A stretch of 64,000 nt of DNA, taken from assembly GCA_902785945.1 (NCBI GenBank), contig CADAAR010000005.1, positions 62,001 through 126,000 of the forward strand, in the 5' to 3' direction. The translations under genes were made by a program, and so were the position numbers. The notes under the pieces were generated by a model. The model was given only the letters and a program-made list of their open reading frames with translations, was not told the DNA's origin and searched no databases. Positions 31,389 to 45,055 of the stretch are shown here, piece after piece (the first letter of the stretch is position 1; each line of letters begins with the position of its first letter). Source of the stretch: an uncultured Prevotellaceae bacterium (GTDB lineage: Bacteria > Bacteroidota > Bacteroidia > Bacteroidales > Bacteroidaceae).

Positions 31389-34271
31389 TTATTTGAATGT
31401 CCACCAATCAAGACGCACATCGCCTGAAGCCTTACTGAAGCAGAGGTAGAGGTCGTGCACGCCTGTAGCGCCCTTCACCTTCGCAGAGAAGGAGCGGTAT
31501 TTATCGACAGAGCCCGTAGACTTGACATCGACGGTACCGATGGCGTCGCCACTCTTGCTGTCGAGGCGCAGGGTGATGGTACAGCCTGCCTGGGCAGCAG
31601 CTGCAGCCACGATAGAGAACTGCTTGGCACCCTTCTCGCCAAAGTCCACGCCACGCAGACGAATGTACTCGTCGTCGTTGATATCAAAGATATACATATT
31701 CTTCTTTCCTGTAGATTCAGGCATATCCTTCACCACGCCCGTATTCTCGATACCCATCTTGGCACTCTTCAGACCGAAGCCCCAGGCCATGGTCTCAGCC
31801 TCCACACGCTGGTAAGGATTCAGCCAGTGCAGCTGTTTCATGGGCGCCAGATCCAGCCAGTAAGGAGACGTCTGAATCGTACCGTCAGCATTATAGGTAA
31901 TCTCCGTGCCATTGACGCTGCGACGTTCATGATGCTGGAAGGTTTCCAGGTGCATCAGGTCATAGTCCTGTCCGAAGAGATACGAATGCCCCTTGAAGTC
32001 AGCGATGCCGGGATGGTTACCACGGTCACGCTGCGTGGGCGCCATCAGGTAGTTCTGTTCTTTCCAGGGGCCCAGCGGAGAATCGCTCATGGCATAGCCC
32101 AATCCCTCAGGACAACAGGTCGACGCAAAGCCCATGTAGTAGTGACCGTTACGCTTGTAGAACCACGGACCTTCCTGATAGTGCTTCACGGCCCAAGTAG
32201 ACTTCTCTCTACCCGACACTCTGAGGTTAATCTTGGCGCCCTCTTCCTTCACGGGACGCATCATGCCATCCTTAGGGTTAAGCACATAGATGTCACCTTT
32301 GGTAGATATCATGTCTTCGTTCAACTTGACACAATAGGTCTGAGGATTGCCCCAGAACATATAGGCCTGGCCGTCGTCGTCAATCCAAACACTCGGATCG
32401 ATATCATCCCAGTGTTCCTTCTGCCACACCAGCGGTTGGCCAAGGGGATCCTTAAAGGGACCATAAGGCGAGTCAGCCACCAGCACACCGATGCCATGAC
32501 CATGCAACGGGGCATAGAGGTAATACTTACCATTGCGTTCAACGGTCTGGATGGCCCAGGCACCGTTCTCACGACTACGCCACGAGAACTCTTTCAAAGA
32601 GGCCACAGCTCCGTGCTCCGTCCAGTTCACCATATCGGTGGTTGACCACAGGAGCCAGTCGTACATGAAGAAGCCTGCGGAATTCTTCTCGTTTGCATCG
32701 GGGATATCCTCGGGCGAGGCATCGTGCGACGTATATAAGAATAAGGTGTCGCCCACTACCATCGGTGAAGGGTCGGCGGTGTATTTCGTCTGGAAGAGCG
32801 GCATGTTCACCTGCTCCAGTCCGCGCATCTCCCACCAGTCGAAGTTGAAGAGTTTCGGACCCTTGCGGCCTTTGAACACGAAGTAGAGGTCGGCCGTCTC
32901 GGGCAGCGCAATGCCGGAGAGGGTACGGGTTGGCGCATCGATGTCCTTCAGGGTAGAATAGTCCAGGTCGAGGGTGATGGTCTGCCACTTCTCCCAGCCG
33001 CCCGTGCCTGGCACATTCACCGTACCAAGACATCTTCCGCGAACACTGTCGAGACGTATCTCAATCTGTCCACCACGCAGACCACTGGCCACACGGGCCT
33101 TGAACACACGCGGGTATTTGTTGGCAAAGGCCACATTCTGCAGTTTGATATAGTCACCGTTGTGGATATCGGTCACATAGACGCCCACCTCATTGTTCTG
33201 CTCAGTCTTGATGCCCTTCGAGAAGGCCATCGTCTCAGCCTCCACCTTGCGGTAGGGATCAAACTCACCCACGGGCTTCACACCCTCGTCGGTAGGCATG
33301 ATCGTGGGGAAGCTGCCATCGGCATTGTATTTGAACTCCTCGACGGCCACACTACGTCCGAAGCCACCGCCATTGGGCAGTTTGCCGGTGTGGTAGAAGA
33401 AATAGCTGTGACCCTTGAAATCGGCCACACCACAGTGGTTGGTAAACGACTTGGTATCGCAGAGGGGCATGATCACGCCGGCATAGGTCCAGGGACCGAT
33501 GGGCGACGGCGCCGTACTGTAAGAGATATGCTCAGGCACACCACCAGCGGCATACAACAGCTGATAGGCTTTCGCGGGATCCACCTTGTATCTTGAGGCA
33601 TCGACCTTACGCAGCCAGGGGCCTTCGGTATAGTTGTCCTTGTATTTCTTATCCTTCTCGCGCTTGTCCATCGAGGGGGCACCGAAGCCCTTCTCCGTCA
33701 TGTCGAGCATACCGAGCTCGCCGCTGTAGCTGATCATATCCTCGTTCAGCTTCAGATAATAGACGCGGGGGTTACCCCACATGAGCCAGGCCTGACCATC
33801 GTCGTCGATCATCACCGTGGGGTCGATATGATCCCAGGAGCCGTTCTCAAACAACGGTTTGCCGATGGCATCGCGGAAGGGGCCCGTAGGCGAATCGCTC
33901 ACCGCCACACCGATGGCCATGCCTCTGGAGAGACGGGAGTGGGCACAGATGTACCAATAGAACTTGCCGTTGCGCTCAATGGTCTGCGAGGCCCACGCAC
34001 GGTCGTCGGCCCAGGAGAAGCTCTCGAGGGCAAGGGGCGAACCATGATCCTGCCAGTTCACCATGTCCTGTGAGGAATAGACGCGCCACTCCTGCATCCA
34101 GAAGAAATCGGCGCCATCTTCATCATGGCCGGTATATACATAGACGGTTCCATTGTGCACCATCGGAGCAGGGTCGCTCGTAAACCAGGTCTGAACAAAC
34201 GGATTCTGGGCCTGAAGAGGCAGGGTCGCCATAGCAGCTAAGCTAAGGATTACTTTCTTTAGTTTCATCAT
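31389..34271 (-). CDS. Tandem double enzyme GH43-CBM6-GH43-CBM6
   Basis: 960 residues made of two similar halves of about 480. Signal peptide about 1-22. First GH43: TSDPAPMV (base Asp 33), HIDPTVMIDDDG, NYTEGPWL (acid Glu), then a CBM6 with EAETMAFSKGI and DYIKL. Second GH43: TADPSPMV, DIDPSVWIDDDG, HYQEGPWF, then CBM6 with EAETMAWGFGL and EYIRL. All three catalytic acids are present in both halves, so both should be active. Family activities are beta-xylosidase and alpha-L-arabinofuranosidase. A two-site enzyme could release arabinose and xylose in turn, or arabinose from singly and doubly substituted xylose; which applies is not visible. It probably arose by in-frame duplication. First gene of a unit with the esterase. 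Confidence 0.9.
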   Translation of the reverse strand: MMKLKKVILSLAAMATLPLQAQNPFVQTWFTSDPAPMVHNGTVYVYTGHDEDGADFFWMQEWRVYSSQDMVNWQDHGSPLALESFSWADDRAWASQTIERNGKFYWYICAHSRLSRGMAIGVAVSDSPTGPFRDAIGKPLFENGSWDHIDPTVMIDDDGQAWLMWGNPRVYYLKLNEDMISYSGELGMLDMTEKGFGAPSMDKREKDKKYKDNYTEGPWLRKVDASRYKVDPAKAYQLLYAAGGVPEHISYSTAPSPIGPWTYAGVIMPLCDTKSFTNHCGVADFKGHSYFFYHTGKLPNGGGFGRSVAVEEFKYNADGSFPTIMPTDEGVKPVGEFDPYRKVEAETMAFSKGIKTEQNNEVGVYVTDIHNGDYIKLQNVAFANKYPRVFKARVASGLRGGQIEIRLDSVRGRCLGTVNVPGTGGWEKWQTITLDLDYSTLKDIDAPTRTLSGIALPETADLYFVFKGRKGPKLFNFDWWEMRGLEQVNMPLFQTKYTADPSPMVVGDTLFLYTSHDASPEDIPDANEKNSAGFFMYDWLLWSTTDMVNWTEHGAVASLKEFSWRSRENGAWAIQTVERNGKYYLYAPLHGHGIGVLVADSPYGPFKDPLGQPLVWQKEHWDDIDPSVWIDDDGQAYMFWGNPQTYCVKLNEDMISTKGDIYVLNPKDGMMRPVKEEGAKINLRVSGREKSTWAVKHYQEGPWFYKRNGHYYMGFASTCCPEGLGYAMSDSPLGPWKEQNYLMAPTQRDRGNHPGIADFKGHSYLFGQDYDLMHLETFQHHERRSVNGTEITYNADGTIQTSPYWLDLAPMKQLHWLNPYQRVEAETMAWGFGLKSAKMGIENTGVVKDMPESTGKKNMYIFDINDDEYIRLRGVDFGEKGAKQFSIVAAAAAQAGCTITLRLDSKSGDAIGTVDVKSTGSVDKYRSFSAKVKGATGVHDLYLCFSKASGDVRLDWWTFK

Positions 34272-34291
34272 TACATTAATTAATACGGTTG

Positions 34292-34299
34292 CAAAATTA
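34292..34299 (-). promoter_or_regulatory. -7 element (TAATTTTG) for the double GH43 unit
   Basis: TAATTTTG on the minus strand, 20 bp before the start at 34271; weak or absent -33. Confidence 0.5.
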
Positions 34300-34385
34300 C
34301 AAAAGAATCTGTAATCTCGGCTATGCTTTTTGTTTCTTTATCTTTTTTTATTGTATCATTCTGACAAATATTGGAGAATTTTTAT

Positions 34386-34393
34386 TATCTTTG
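34386..34393 (+). promoter_or_regulatory. -7 element (TATCTTTG) for GH51
   Basis: TATCTTTG on the + strand, 32 bp before the start at 34426; no clear -33. Confidence 0.5.
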
Positions 34394-34425
34394 CCGCAAA
34401 TTCCCTTATCAACAAAACAAAAACA

Positions 34426-36471
34426 ATGAAAAAACGAATGACAATCTGCGCTGCCTTGCTGGCAGCCACGTTGGGTCTCTACGCCCAAAAAACGATGAAA
34501 GCTCCCGCTGGCGGGAAGGCTATCAGTGACGAATTAATCGGTATCTTCTTCGAGGACATCAGTTCCAGTGCCGACGGTGGACTCTATGCTGAGCTGATTC
34601 AGAACGGAAGCTTCGAGTACAACCCTTCAGAGCGCGACGGCTGGGGACCTGCTACTGCATGGAAAATCGTGCGCCCCGGACACTCCCTCGGACGTCTGGA
34701 CATCCGCATGACCGATGGTCTCAATGCCAACAATCCCACTTACATGCGTCTGCACACGGAGCGCGCCAAGGAGTATTATGACTATCGCGGCTGGACAGGC
34801 TACGGTATCCAGAACGACGGTTTCGACGGCATCAGCGTCAAGGCTGGCGAGAAATACGATTTCTCCGTCTTCCTGCGCAACATCGGTGCTTCCAAAAAGG
34901 TACGTGTAGCGTTGATAGCACAACCTCAGGGCCGTGGTGGCTTTGGTTTTGGTCCCAGAGATCCGAAACTTCTGGCTGAGGCCAAGTTCGGCGTCAGCAA
35001 CACCTCATGGCAGAAGTACGAGGCCGTACTGACACCCGACAGCACCTGTCAGAATGCGTCGCTCCAGATTCTCGTACTAACTCCTGGCGATCTCGACGTC
35101 GATATGGTATCACTCATGCCTCAGGATACTTACAAAGGTCACGGTCTGCGTAAGGACCTGGCACAGGCACTGGCTGACCTGCAGCCGAAGTTCATGCGCT
35201 TCCCCGGCGGTTGCGTGGTACACGGCGGTGGCGACGGTTTCTGGGACACCTACCGTTGGAAGACCACCATCGGTCCGAAGGAGCAGCGCAAAGGTCTGAA
35301 GAACACCTGGGGTTACCACCAGAGCATGGGACTGGGTTTCTTCGAGTATTTCCAGTTCTGTGAGGATACGGGCATGGAACCCCTGCCTATCCTGTCTTGC
35401 GGTGTATCGTGCCAGGGAGCCAATGGCGGCTGGGGCATGCGTGATCAGGCACAGGATGTGGTGCCTATGGATCAGATGGACGAATGGGTAGCCGAGGCCA
35501 TCGACCTCATTGAGTGGGCGAATGGTGATCCTGCTACCAACAAATGGGCGAAGATGCGTGCTGATGCCGGTCATCCCAAGCCCTTCAACCTGAAGTATCT
35601 CGGACTGGGTAATGAGGAGCGCATCTCTCCGGAGTTCAACGAGCGCTTTAAATATATATATGAACGCGTGATGAAAGCACATCCTGAGATTGTGATTGTC
35701 GGTACTGCCGGTCCTGGTTCTCATCCTGGCAATCGCGACCTGGAGGCTGGCTGGAAACTCGCTGACGAACTGGGTATGCCCATCATCGACGAGCACTACT
35801 ACGAGCCCAACGCTTACTTCCTGAGCAGTCGCCAGTACAACTACTATCCCCGCGACCGCAAGACAAAGGTCTACTTAGGCGAGTATGCTGCTAAGGATAA
35901 GAAGCTCATCGATGCCCTCGCAGAAGGTCTGTATCTGTTGCATGTCGAGGCCAATGGCGATATCGTGGCTATGACCTCCTATGCACCCCTCTTCGCCAAG
36001 AAGACCAATACCAACTGGAATCCCGATCTGATCTACTTCGACAACGAGCGTCCATTCCTGACCTGCAGCTATTACGTGCAGCAGATGTTCGGTCAGTCTT
36101 CAGGCCAGTATTATTATGGCGACTGCGTGACCATCGACAATCCCGATGCGGCACCCCGTTGGCGTGGACTGCCACAAGATCAGGAGAGCGGTTACCTGCA
36201 GGGACAGAGTGTCGTCCTGAATGTCAAGACGCGCAAGCTCTATGTCAAGCTCTGCAACGCCGGTGCTGAGGCCAAGACCGCCAATATCAACCTGAGCCGC
36301 TTCGGTATCAAGAAGATGGCTACGAAGACCACTATCAGCGGACTGCCTGATCAGGAGAACAACTACGAGGCTCAGCCTATCGTTCCACAGAAGGAGCAGA
36401 TCAAGGCCCAGAAGAAATTCAAATTCGACCTGGCCCCCTACTCTATCGTGATGTTTGAATACAGTCTATAA
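34426..36471 (+). CDS. GH51 alpha-L-arabinofuranosidase
   Basis: 681 residues from ATG 34426, the first Met with a signal peptide (LLAATLGLYAQ); the open frame runs 96 bp further upstream across the promoter. An N-terminal CBM4_9-like sandwich (about 60-230) is followed by a GH51 (beta/alpha)8 barrel and C-terminal sandwich. Catalytic residues: acid/base Glu in LGLGNEER (397) and nucleophile Glu in YLGEYAAK (486). FMRFPGGCVVHGG is a further family motif. It removes arabinofuranosyl side chains from arabinoxylan or arabinan. A short Gly/Phe insert (QPQGRGGFGFGPRDP, 166-180) interrupts the N-terminal domain. Monocistronic: own -7 element, strong terminator. Confidence 0.92.
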   Translation: MKKRMTICAALLAATLGLYAQKTMKAPAGGKAISDELIGIFFEDISSSADGGLYAELIQNGSFEYNPSERDGWGPATAWKIVRPGHSLGRLDIRMTDGLNANNPTYMRLHTERAKEYYDYRGWTGYGIQNDGFDGISVKAGEKYDFSVFLRNIGASKKVRVALIAQPQGRGGFGFGPRDPKLLAEAKFGVSNTSWQKYEAVLTPDSTCQNASLQILVLTPGDLDVDMVSLMPQDTYKGHGLRKDLAQALADLQPKFMRFPGGCVVHGGGDGFWDTYRWKTTIGPKEQRKGLKNTWGYHQSMGLGFFEYFQFCEDTGMEPLPILSCGVSCQGANGGWGMRDQAQDVVPMDQMDEWVAEAIDLIEWANGDPATNKWAKMRADAGHPKPFNLKYLGLGNEERISPEFNERFKYIYERVMKAHPEIVIVGTAGPGSHPGNRDLEAGWKLADELGMPIIDEHYYEPNAYFLSSRQYNYYPRDRKTKVYLGEYAAKDKKLIDALAEGLYLLHVEANGDIVAMTSYAPLFAKKTNTNWNPDLIYFDNERPFLTCSYYVQQMFGQSSGQYYYGDCVTIDNPDAAPRWRGLPQDQESGYLQGQSVVLNVKTRKLYVKLCNAGAEAKTANINLSRFGIKKMATKTTISGLPDQENNYEAQPIVPQKEQIKAQKKFKFDLAPYSIVMFEYSL

Positions 36472-36474
36472 CAA

Positions 36475-36504
36475 AAAAACCCCGGACGTCCGTCCGGGGT
36501 TTTT
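36475..36504. terminator. Bidirectional terminator between GH51 and GH10-CE1
   Basis: ACCCCGGA/TCCGGGGT stem extended by A-T pairs to 12 bp, loop CGTCCG, flanked by A7 and T5, so it can act on both strands. Confidence 0.9.
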
Positions 36505-36517
36505 AATTCTCTATATT

Positions 36518-41261
<4,744 letters not shown>

Positions 41262-41274
41262 TTGGGTTTCAATT

Positions 41275-44200
41275 TTATTTAATCATTATCTTCTTGCCAT
41301 CCTTGATATAGACGCCCTTCTCCAATGCGCCGCTATTCACACGACGTCCCTGAAGGTCGTATACCCGACCATCGCCGACAGGCATCAGGCGAACAGTTTC
41401 TATACTGTTGGGCGAATAGTCCGAGTTATTGGTCAGATAGATATCTTTCACCTTGATATCCTGATTACCATTGCCCCAGAAACAGACAATACGGATATTC
41501 TTAGTGTCGAGTGCCTGACCTTTCTTGTCACCATCGCTCGTGTACTTTGCCGTCTGCAGGTTCACCACGATCTGTGTCTTCGAACCAAAGTCGGCTGTGG
41601 AATAGTTTGGCGACCAGATGCTGTTTTCAGTGAAGATATTCAGATGAGAGCTGCTGCTGGTAGCAGACAGTTTTATGACAAGATACTTGTAATCTGAGAA
41701 ATCGGCTCCATTGGGATATTCCCATCCCATCTGCCCCCATTGTCCAGGACGGAACGTATGGGTCTTCTCAGTATAGGTACCTTGGCTGAAAAGCGAGGTA
41801 TTGATATATTGCTTATCAAACGGGAAGAACGTGCTGCGCACCGTAAATGTCAGACTCTGTTCGTTTCCCATGGGATCCGTATAATTTGCCTGTACACGGG
41901 AGGTTCCCTCGCCTAATCCACGGATCCGACCACTGCTGATCTCCACGACACTGGGATTGTCAACGGTATAGTTTGCCTGAGAAGCCACATTCGCCGTATG
42001 TCCGTCACGATATGTGGCCACAATCTCCAACAGGGCATTGTTACCCACCATGACTTCCTGCTCCTGATTCTCTATCGTCAGCGACTCCATCGTCAGCATG
42101 TTCTGGTTGTAGCCTTCGAAAGTCGCAGGGAAATAGTTCACCTCATCGAAAGACGCTTCCGTCGAGAACCAGTCGAAATCGGCATAGCCTCGTTCCGCCG
42201 TTTCCTGAGTGGTATAACAGAAGAGTCCGAAACGGGCACCTACAAACACACTGAGGTTAAAGCCCAACGTGGTCTGTCCTCCCAATTTGGTATAGGCCTG
42301 ATTGTCGAGCGAATAATAGAACTGCGTCTTGCTAGTCGAATAATTCACTGTTGCCCTCAGATAAATCACACTGTCGATCTGTATCTCCTTCGTTGTTTCT
42401 GAAGGTGTGAAGTTATCATTCTTTCTAAGCGTATCCTGACGCCAGACGAGTCTTCGCTGCCCGTCCTTCACCTCGACGGCAATCATGGCATAGGGATCCT
42501 GCAGGATACAGATGCCCGCACGGTTGCCCTCCTGCAGATGACTCACGTCGATGCGCACCGTACCCATCGAGGGTTTCTTTTCATATGCGAAGATTCGCTG
42601 TGTCAACATATTCCTGGCCTGCGTCAGACGATCAGCCGTGCCCGAGGTCTTCAGGCGCAACCATCCCGGACGCTCAAACAGTGTCCATGCACCATCATCA
42701 GGATTGTGGTTCCACTGCCATTGCATTCCCAAAGGATAGGTACGGAAATTATCATTCGTGGGCATGGGGTCGCGGGGCCAACTGTTACCCACATCGGGTT
42801 TGGTGTAAGTGGTATAAGGTATTCCGTTATTACCCACCACAGGCCAGCCATCTTCCCATTTCACGGGTTGCAGATTAGGCATACGACCCAGACAGCCTAA
42901 GTCTTCCTGCATGATGGTCCACCACTCACCGTTCGGGGTATCGAAGAGCGCACCCTGATGAATGGTATTGGGCTGACCGTTGATCGTCTTCTCCACCAGC
43001 ATCTTCTTCACTTCCTCATAGGGACCGAAGATATTCTTCGAGCGGAACACTGTCTGTCCCGACGGCCAACCACCATAGGTAGCATAGATATAATAATAGT
43101 CGCCGATATGATAGAGGTGCGAGCCCTCAAGCCCGTCTTTACCATTGACGACTACCTGGTCCTTAATATGGTTGAAGTCCTCATCCAGTTCGCACATCCG
43201 GAGTTCATTGATACCACAGACCACATACACCTTACCGTTGTCGAACAACATCCCCGGGTCGTAATAGCTGCGAGGCAACTGCTTCAGTTCCCACTTACCC
43301 TCGGGATCGGAGGCCGACAGCACAAACCCACCGGCATCATTGCAGTTCAGCAGAATATAGAACTTACCCTCATGATAAGTCATCGCACAGGCCCACATAC
43401 CTTTGGCGTATGCATCCTGTCCGTTCCGCAACGCATAATTGTCCCTGGTCGATATCTGCGTCAGCGGCTGGGCACAGTACTGCCAGTTCACCAGGTCCTT
43501 CGACTTCACGATGGTAGCTCCAGGGAAATGATGCATCGTGGTGCTGACCATATAATAGGTATCTCCCACCCTGACGACATCGGGATCGGGGAAGTCGGCA
43601 GCGATCACCGGGTTCTTGTATTTCCCGTTGCCCTGGTCGCTCACCACATAATTCTGATAGTCAGCATGGGCCCAGTCTTTCGTGTAATAGTCGGCATACC
43701 AGTCCATACAGGCCTTGGCACAGGCCTCGGGATTGCCACCAAACGAGGCCACCACCTTCTTCTTATTCAGTAAGGTGTCGATATCGAGATAGTCTGCGGT
43801 CGATGTGAGTGTCATCGAGATATTGCCGAAATAGTCGAGCATCGCCTTATAGGCCTTACCCCATTTTGAGGTCGAGGCCGTTGCCCAGGTACCCAGGTTC
43901 TTATACGTAGGTTGCCCCATCTCGTTATAATGATCCACCTCCTTCGGTTCTTTGATCGGACTCCAGTCCACCTCAGAGATGAGGATGGGATTGGTATCCA
44001 CCACGGGCACAGCATCGTGGAAACTATTGCGTTTGTTCGCGATACCGGGATTATCGTCGCTACTGTTATACCAGCCGGGATAGTCATGAACGGCATAACC
44101 GATGTTATAGCCGGTCACGGGGTTGGTCTTATAGCTGCGATAGTTCGACTGATAGCCCGTACCCGGCACCCAGATGATACCCGTAAACCCATTGGCACGG

Positions 44201-44916
44201 ATCTTGTCTACGATGGGCTGGAAGAAATCGTGCAATGCTTTCGCATCATCCTTTCCCTGAGCATTCTTCAGGTTCACGGGCTCATTGGCCAGTTCGATGC
44301 TGATCTGTCCGGCGTACTTACGGATGGAGTCGTTCTGCGAGAAGATATCCCACACAGTCATCAGATACTGGTTGTAATAGTCGCCAACCTTGATGTTGTG
44401 CGGACAGACGCCCGGCGGACGGATCACCACATACATGCCGTGGTTCATGGCTTTCTGGGCCAAGGGGAAATAGACCGATTTCAAATAGGTCTTCAGTCTG
44501 TTCGGATTAAACTTCTTGATGTCAGCCTCACCCGAAGCATCTGAAGCCTGACCTTCCGAACCTGCATATTTATAGCTGTCCGACGGGTCGTTGGTCCATG
44601 CGGGGTCCATGTGCAGACGGAATATGGTACATTTGCTCTCTTCCATACCTGCAAAGAGCTTTTCGAAATAGTTCTTACATTTCGTCGCACCCGTTGAATT
44701 GTAGCCGGTATTCGAGCCGTCCCAGGGACTACCCCACCGCCAACCGTTAAAATACATGTTCGGTGTGTCCATCACACCATGTAACACTACATGATTGCCG
44801 TGTGTATCCACCAGCCATTTTCCCTCCACATGGAGCGACGGCAACGGCTTCACGCCCTGAGCCCAACTCAGGGTCGTCAGCATCATGGTCATCAGAATGA
44901 TAATAAGTCGTTTCAT
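41275..44916 (-). CDS. Multidomain GH5-GH43 enzyme with Ig-like domain and C-terminal sorting-type motif
   Basis: 1213 residues; signal peptide about 1-20. GH5-like domain (about 25-415): ISIELANEP with acid/base Glu 212 and ILISEVDW with nucleophile Glu 315. GH43 domain (about 430-760): FPDPDVV (base Asp 444), YYDPGMLFD (Asp 553), GLEGSHLY (acid Glu 597). A concanavalin-like GH43 C-terminal domain (about 770-965), a Big_2-type Ig domain (about 970-1050) and a further beta domain follow. The end, YDLQGRRV...GVYIKDGKKIMIK, resembles a T9SS-type sorting motif. This joins an endo-type and an exo-type active site. Substrate by family: beta-1,4-linked backbone such as (arabino)xylan or xyloglucan. 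First gene of a unit with GH31. Confidence 0.87.
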   Translation of the reverse strand: MKRLIIILMTMMLTTLSWAQGVKPLPSLHVEGKWLVDTHGNHVVLHGVMDTPNMYFNGWRWGSPWDGSNTGYNSTGATKCKNYFEKLFAGMEESKCTIFRLHMDPAWTNDPSDSYKYAGSEGQASDASGEADIKKFNPNRLKTYLKSVYFPLAQKAMNHGMYVVIRPPGVCPHNIKVGDYYNQYLMTVWDIFSQNDSIRKYAGQISIELANEPVNLKNAQGKDDAKALHDFFQPIVDKIRANGFTGIIWVPGTGYQSNYRSYKTNPVTGYNIGYAVHDYPGWYNSSDDNPGIANKRNSFHDAVPVVDTNPILISEVDWSPIKEPKEVDHYNEMGQPTYKNLGTWATASTSKWGKAYKAMLDYFGNISMTLTSTADYLDIDTLLNKKKVVASFGGNPEACAKACMDWYADYYTKDWAHADYQNYVVSDQGNGKYKNPVIAADFPDPDVVRVGDTYYMVSTTMHHFPGATIVKSKDLVNWQYCAQPLTQISTRDNYALRNGQDAYAKGMWACAMTYHEGKFYILLNCNDAGGFVLSASDPEGKWELKQLPRSYYDPGMLFDNGKVYVVCGINELRMCELDEDFNHIKDQVVVNGKDGLEGSHLYHIGDYYYIYATYGGWPSGQTVFRSKNIFGPYEEVKKMLVEKTINGQPNTIHQGALFDTPNGEWWTIMQEDLGCLGRMPNLQPVKWEDGWPVVGNNGIPYTTYTKPDVGNSWPRDPMPTNDNFRTYPLGMQWQWNHNPDDGAWTLFERPGWLRLKTSGTADRLTQARNMLTQRIFAYEKKPSMGTVRIDVSHLQEGNRAGICILQDPYAMIAVEVKDGQRRLVWRQDTLRKNDNFTPSETTKEIQIDSVIYLRATVNYSTSKTQFYYSLDNQAYTKLGGQTTLGFNLSVFVGARFGLFCYTTQETAERGYADFDWFSTEASFDEVNYFPATFEGYNQNMLTMESLTIENQEQEVMVGNNALLEIVATYRDGHTANVASQANYTVDNPSVVEISSGRIRGLGEGTSRVQANYTDPMGNEQSLTFTVRSTFFPFDKQYINTSLFSQGTYTEKTHTFRPGQWGQMGWEYPNGADFSDYKYLVIKLSATSSSSHLNIFTENSIWSPNYSTADFGSKTQIVVNLQTAKYTSDGDKKGQALDTKNIRIVCFWGNGNQDIKVKDIYLTNNSDYSPNSIETVRLMPVGDGRVYDLQGRRVNSGALEKGVYIKDGKKIMIK

Positions 44917-44940
44917 CGAATCATTGATTTAAATTGGCTG

Positions 44941-44948
44941 CAAAGTTA
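44941..44948 (-). promoter_or_regulatory. -7 element (TAACTTTG) for GH5-GH43/GH31
   Basis: TAACTTTG on the minus strand, 24 bp before the start at 44916; no clear -33. Confidence 0.5.
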
Positions 44949-45011
44949 CGAAAAAAATGTCAATTTGCCACTTTTTTTTGTTCCAATGTTTTTTGTTTTT
45001 GAAAATATTCG

Positions 45012-45019
45012 TACCTTTG
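45012..45019 (+). promoter_or_regulatory. -7 element (TACCTTTG) for the nucleotidase-like gene
   Basis: TACCTTTG on the + strand, 36 bp before the start at 45056; -33 not well placed. Confidence 0.5.
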
Positions 45020-45055
45020 CAACACAAATAAAATAATTATGCATTATTATAAAAT

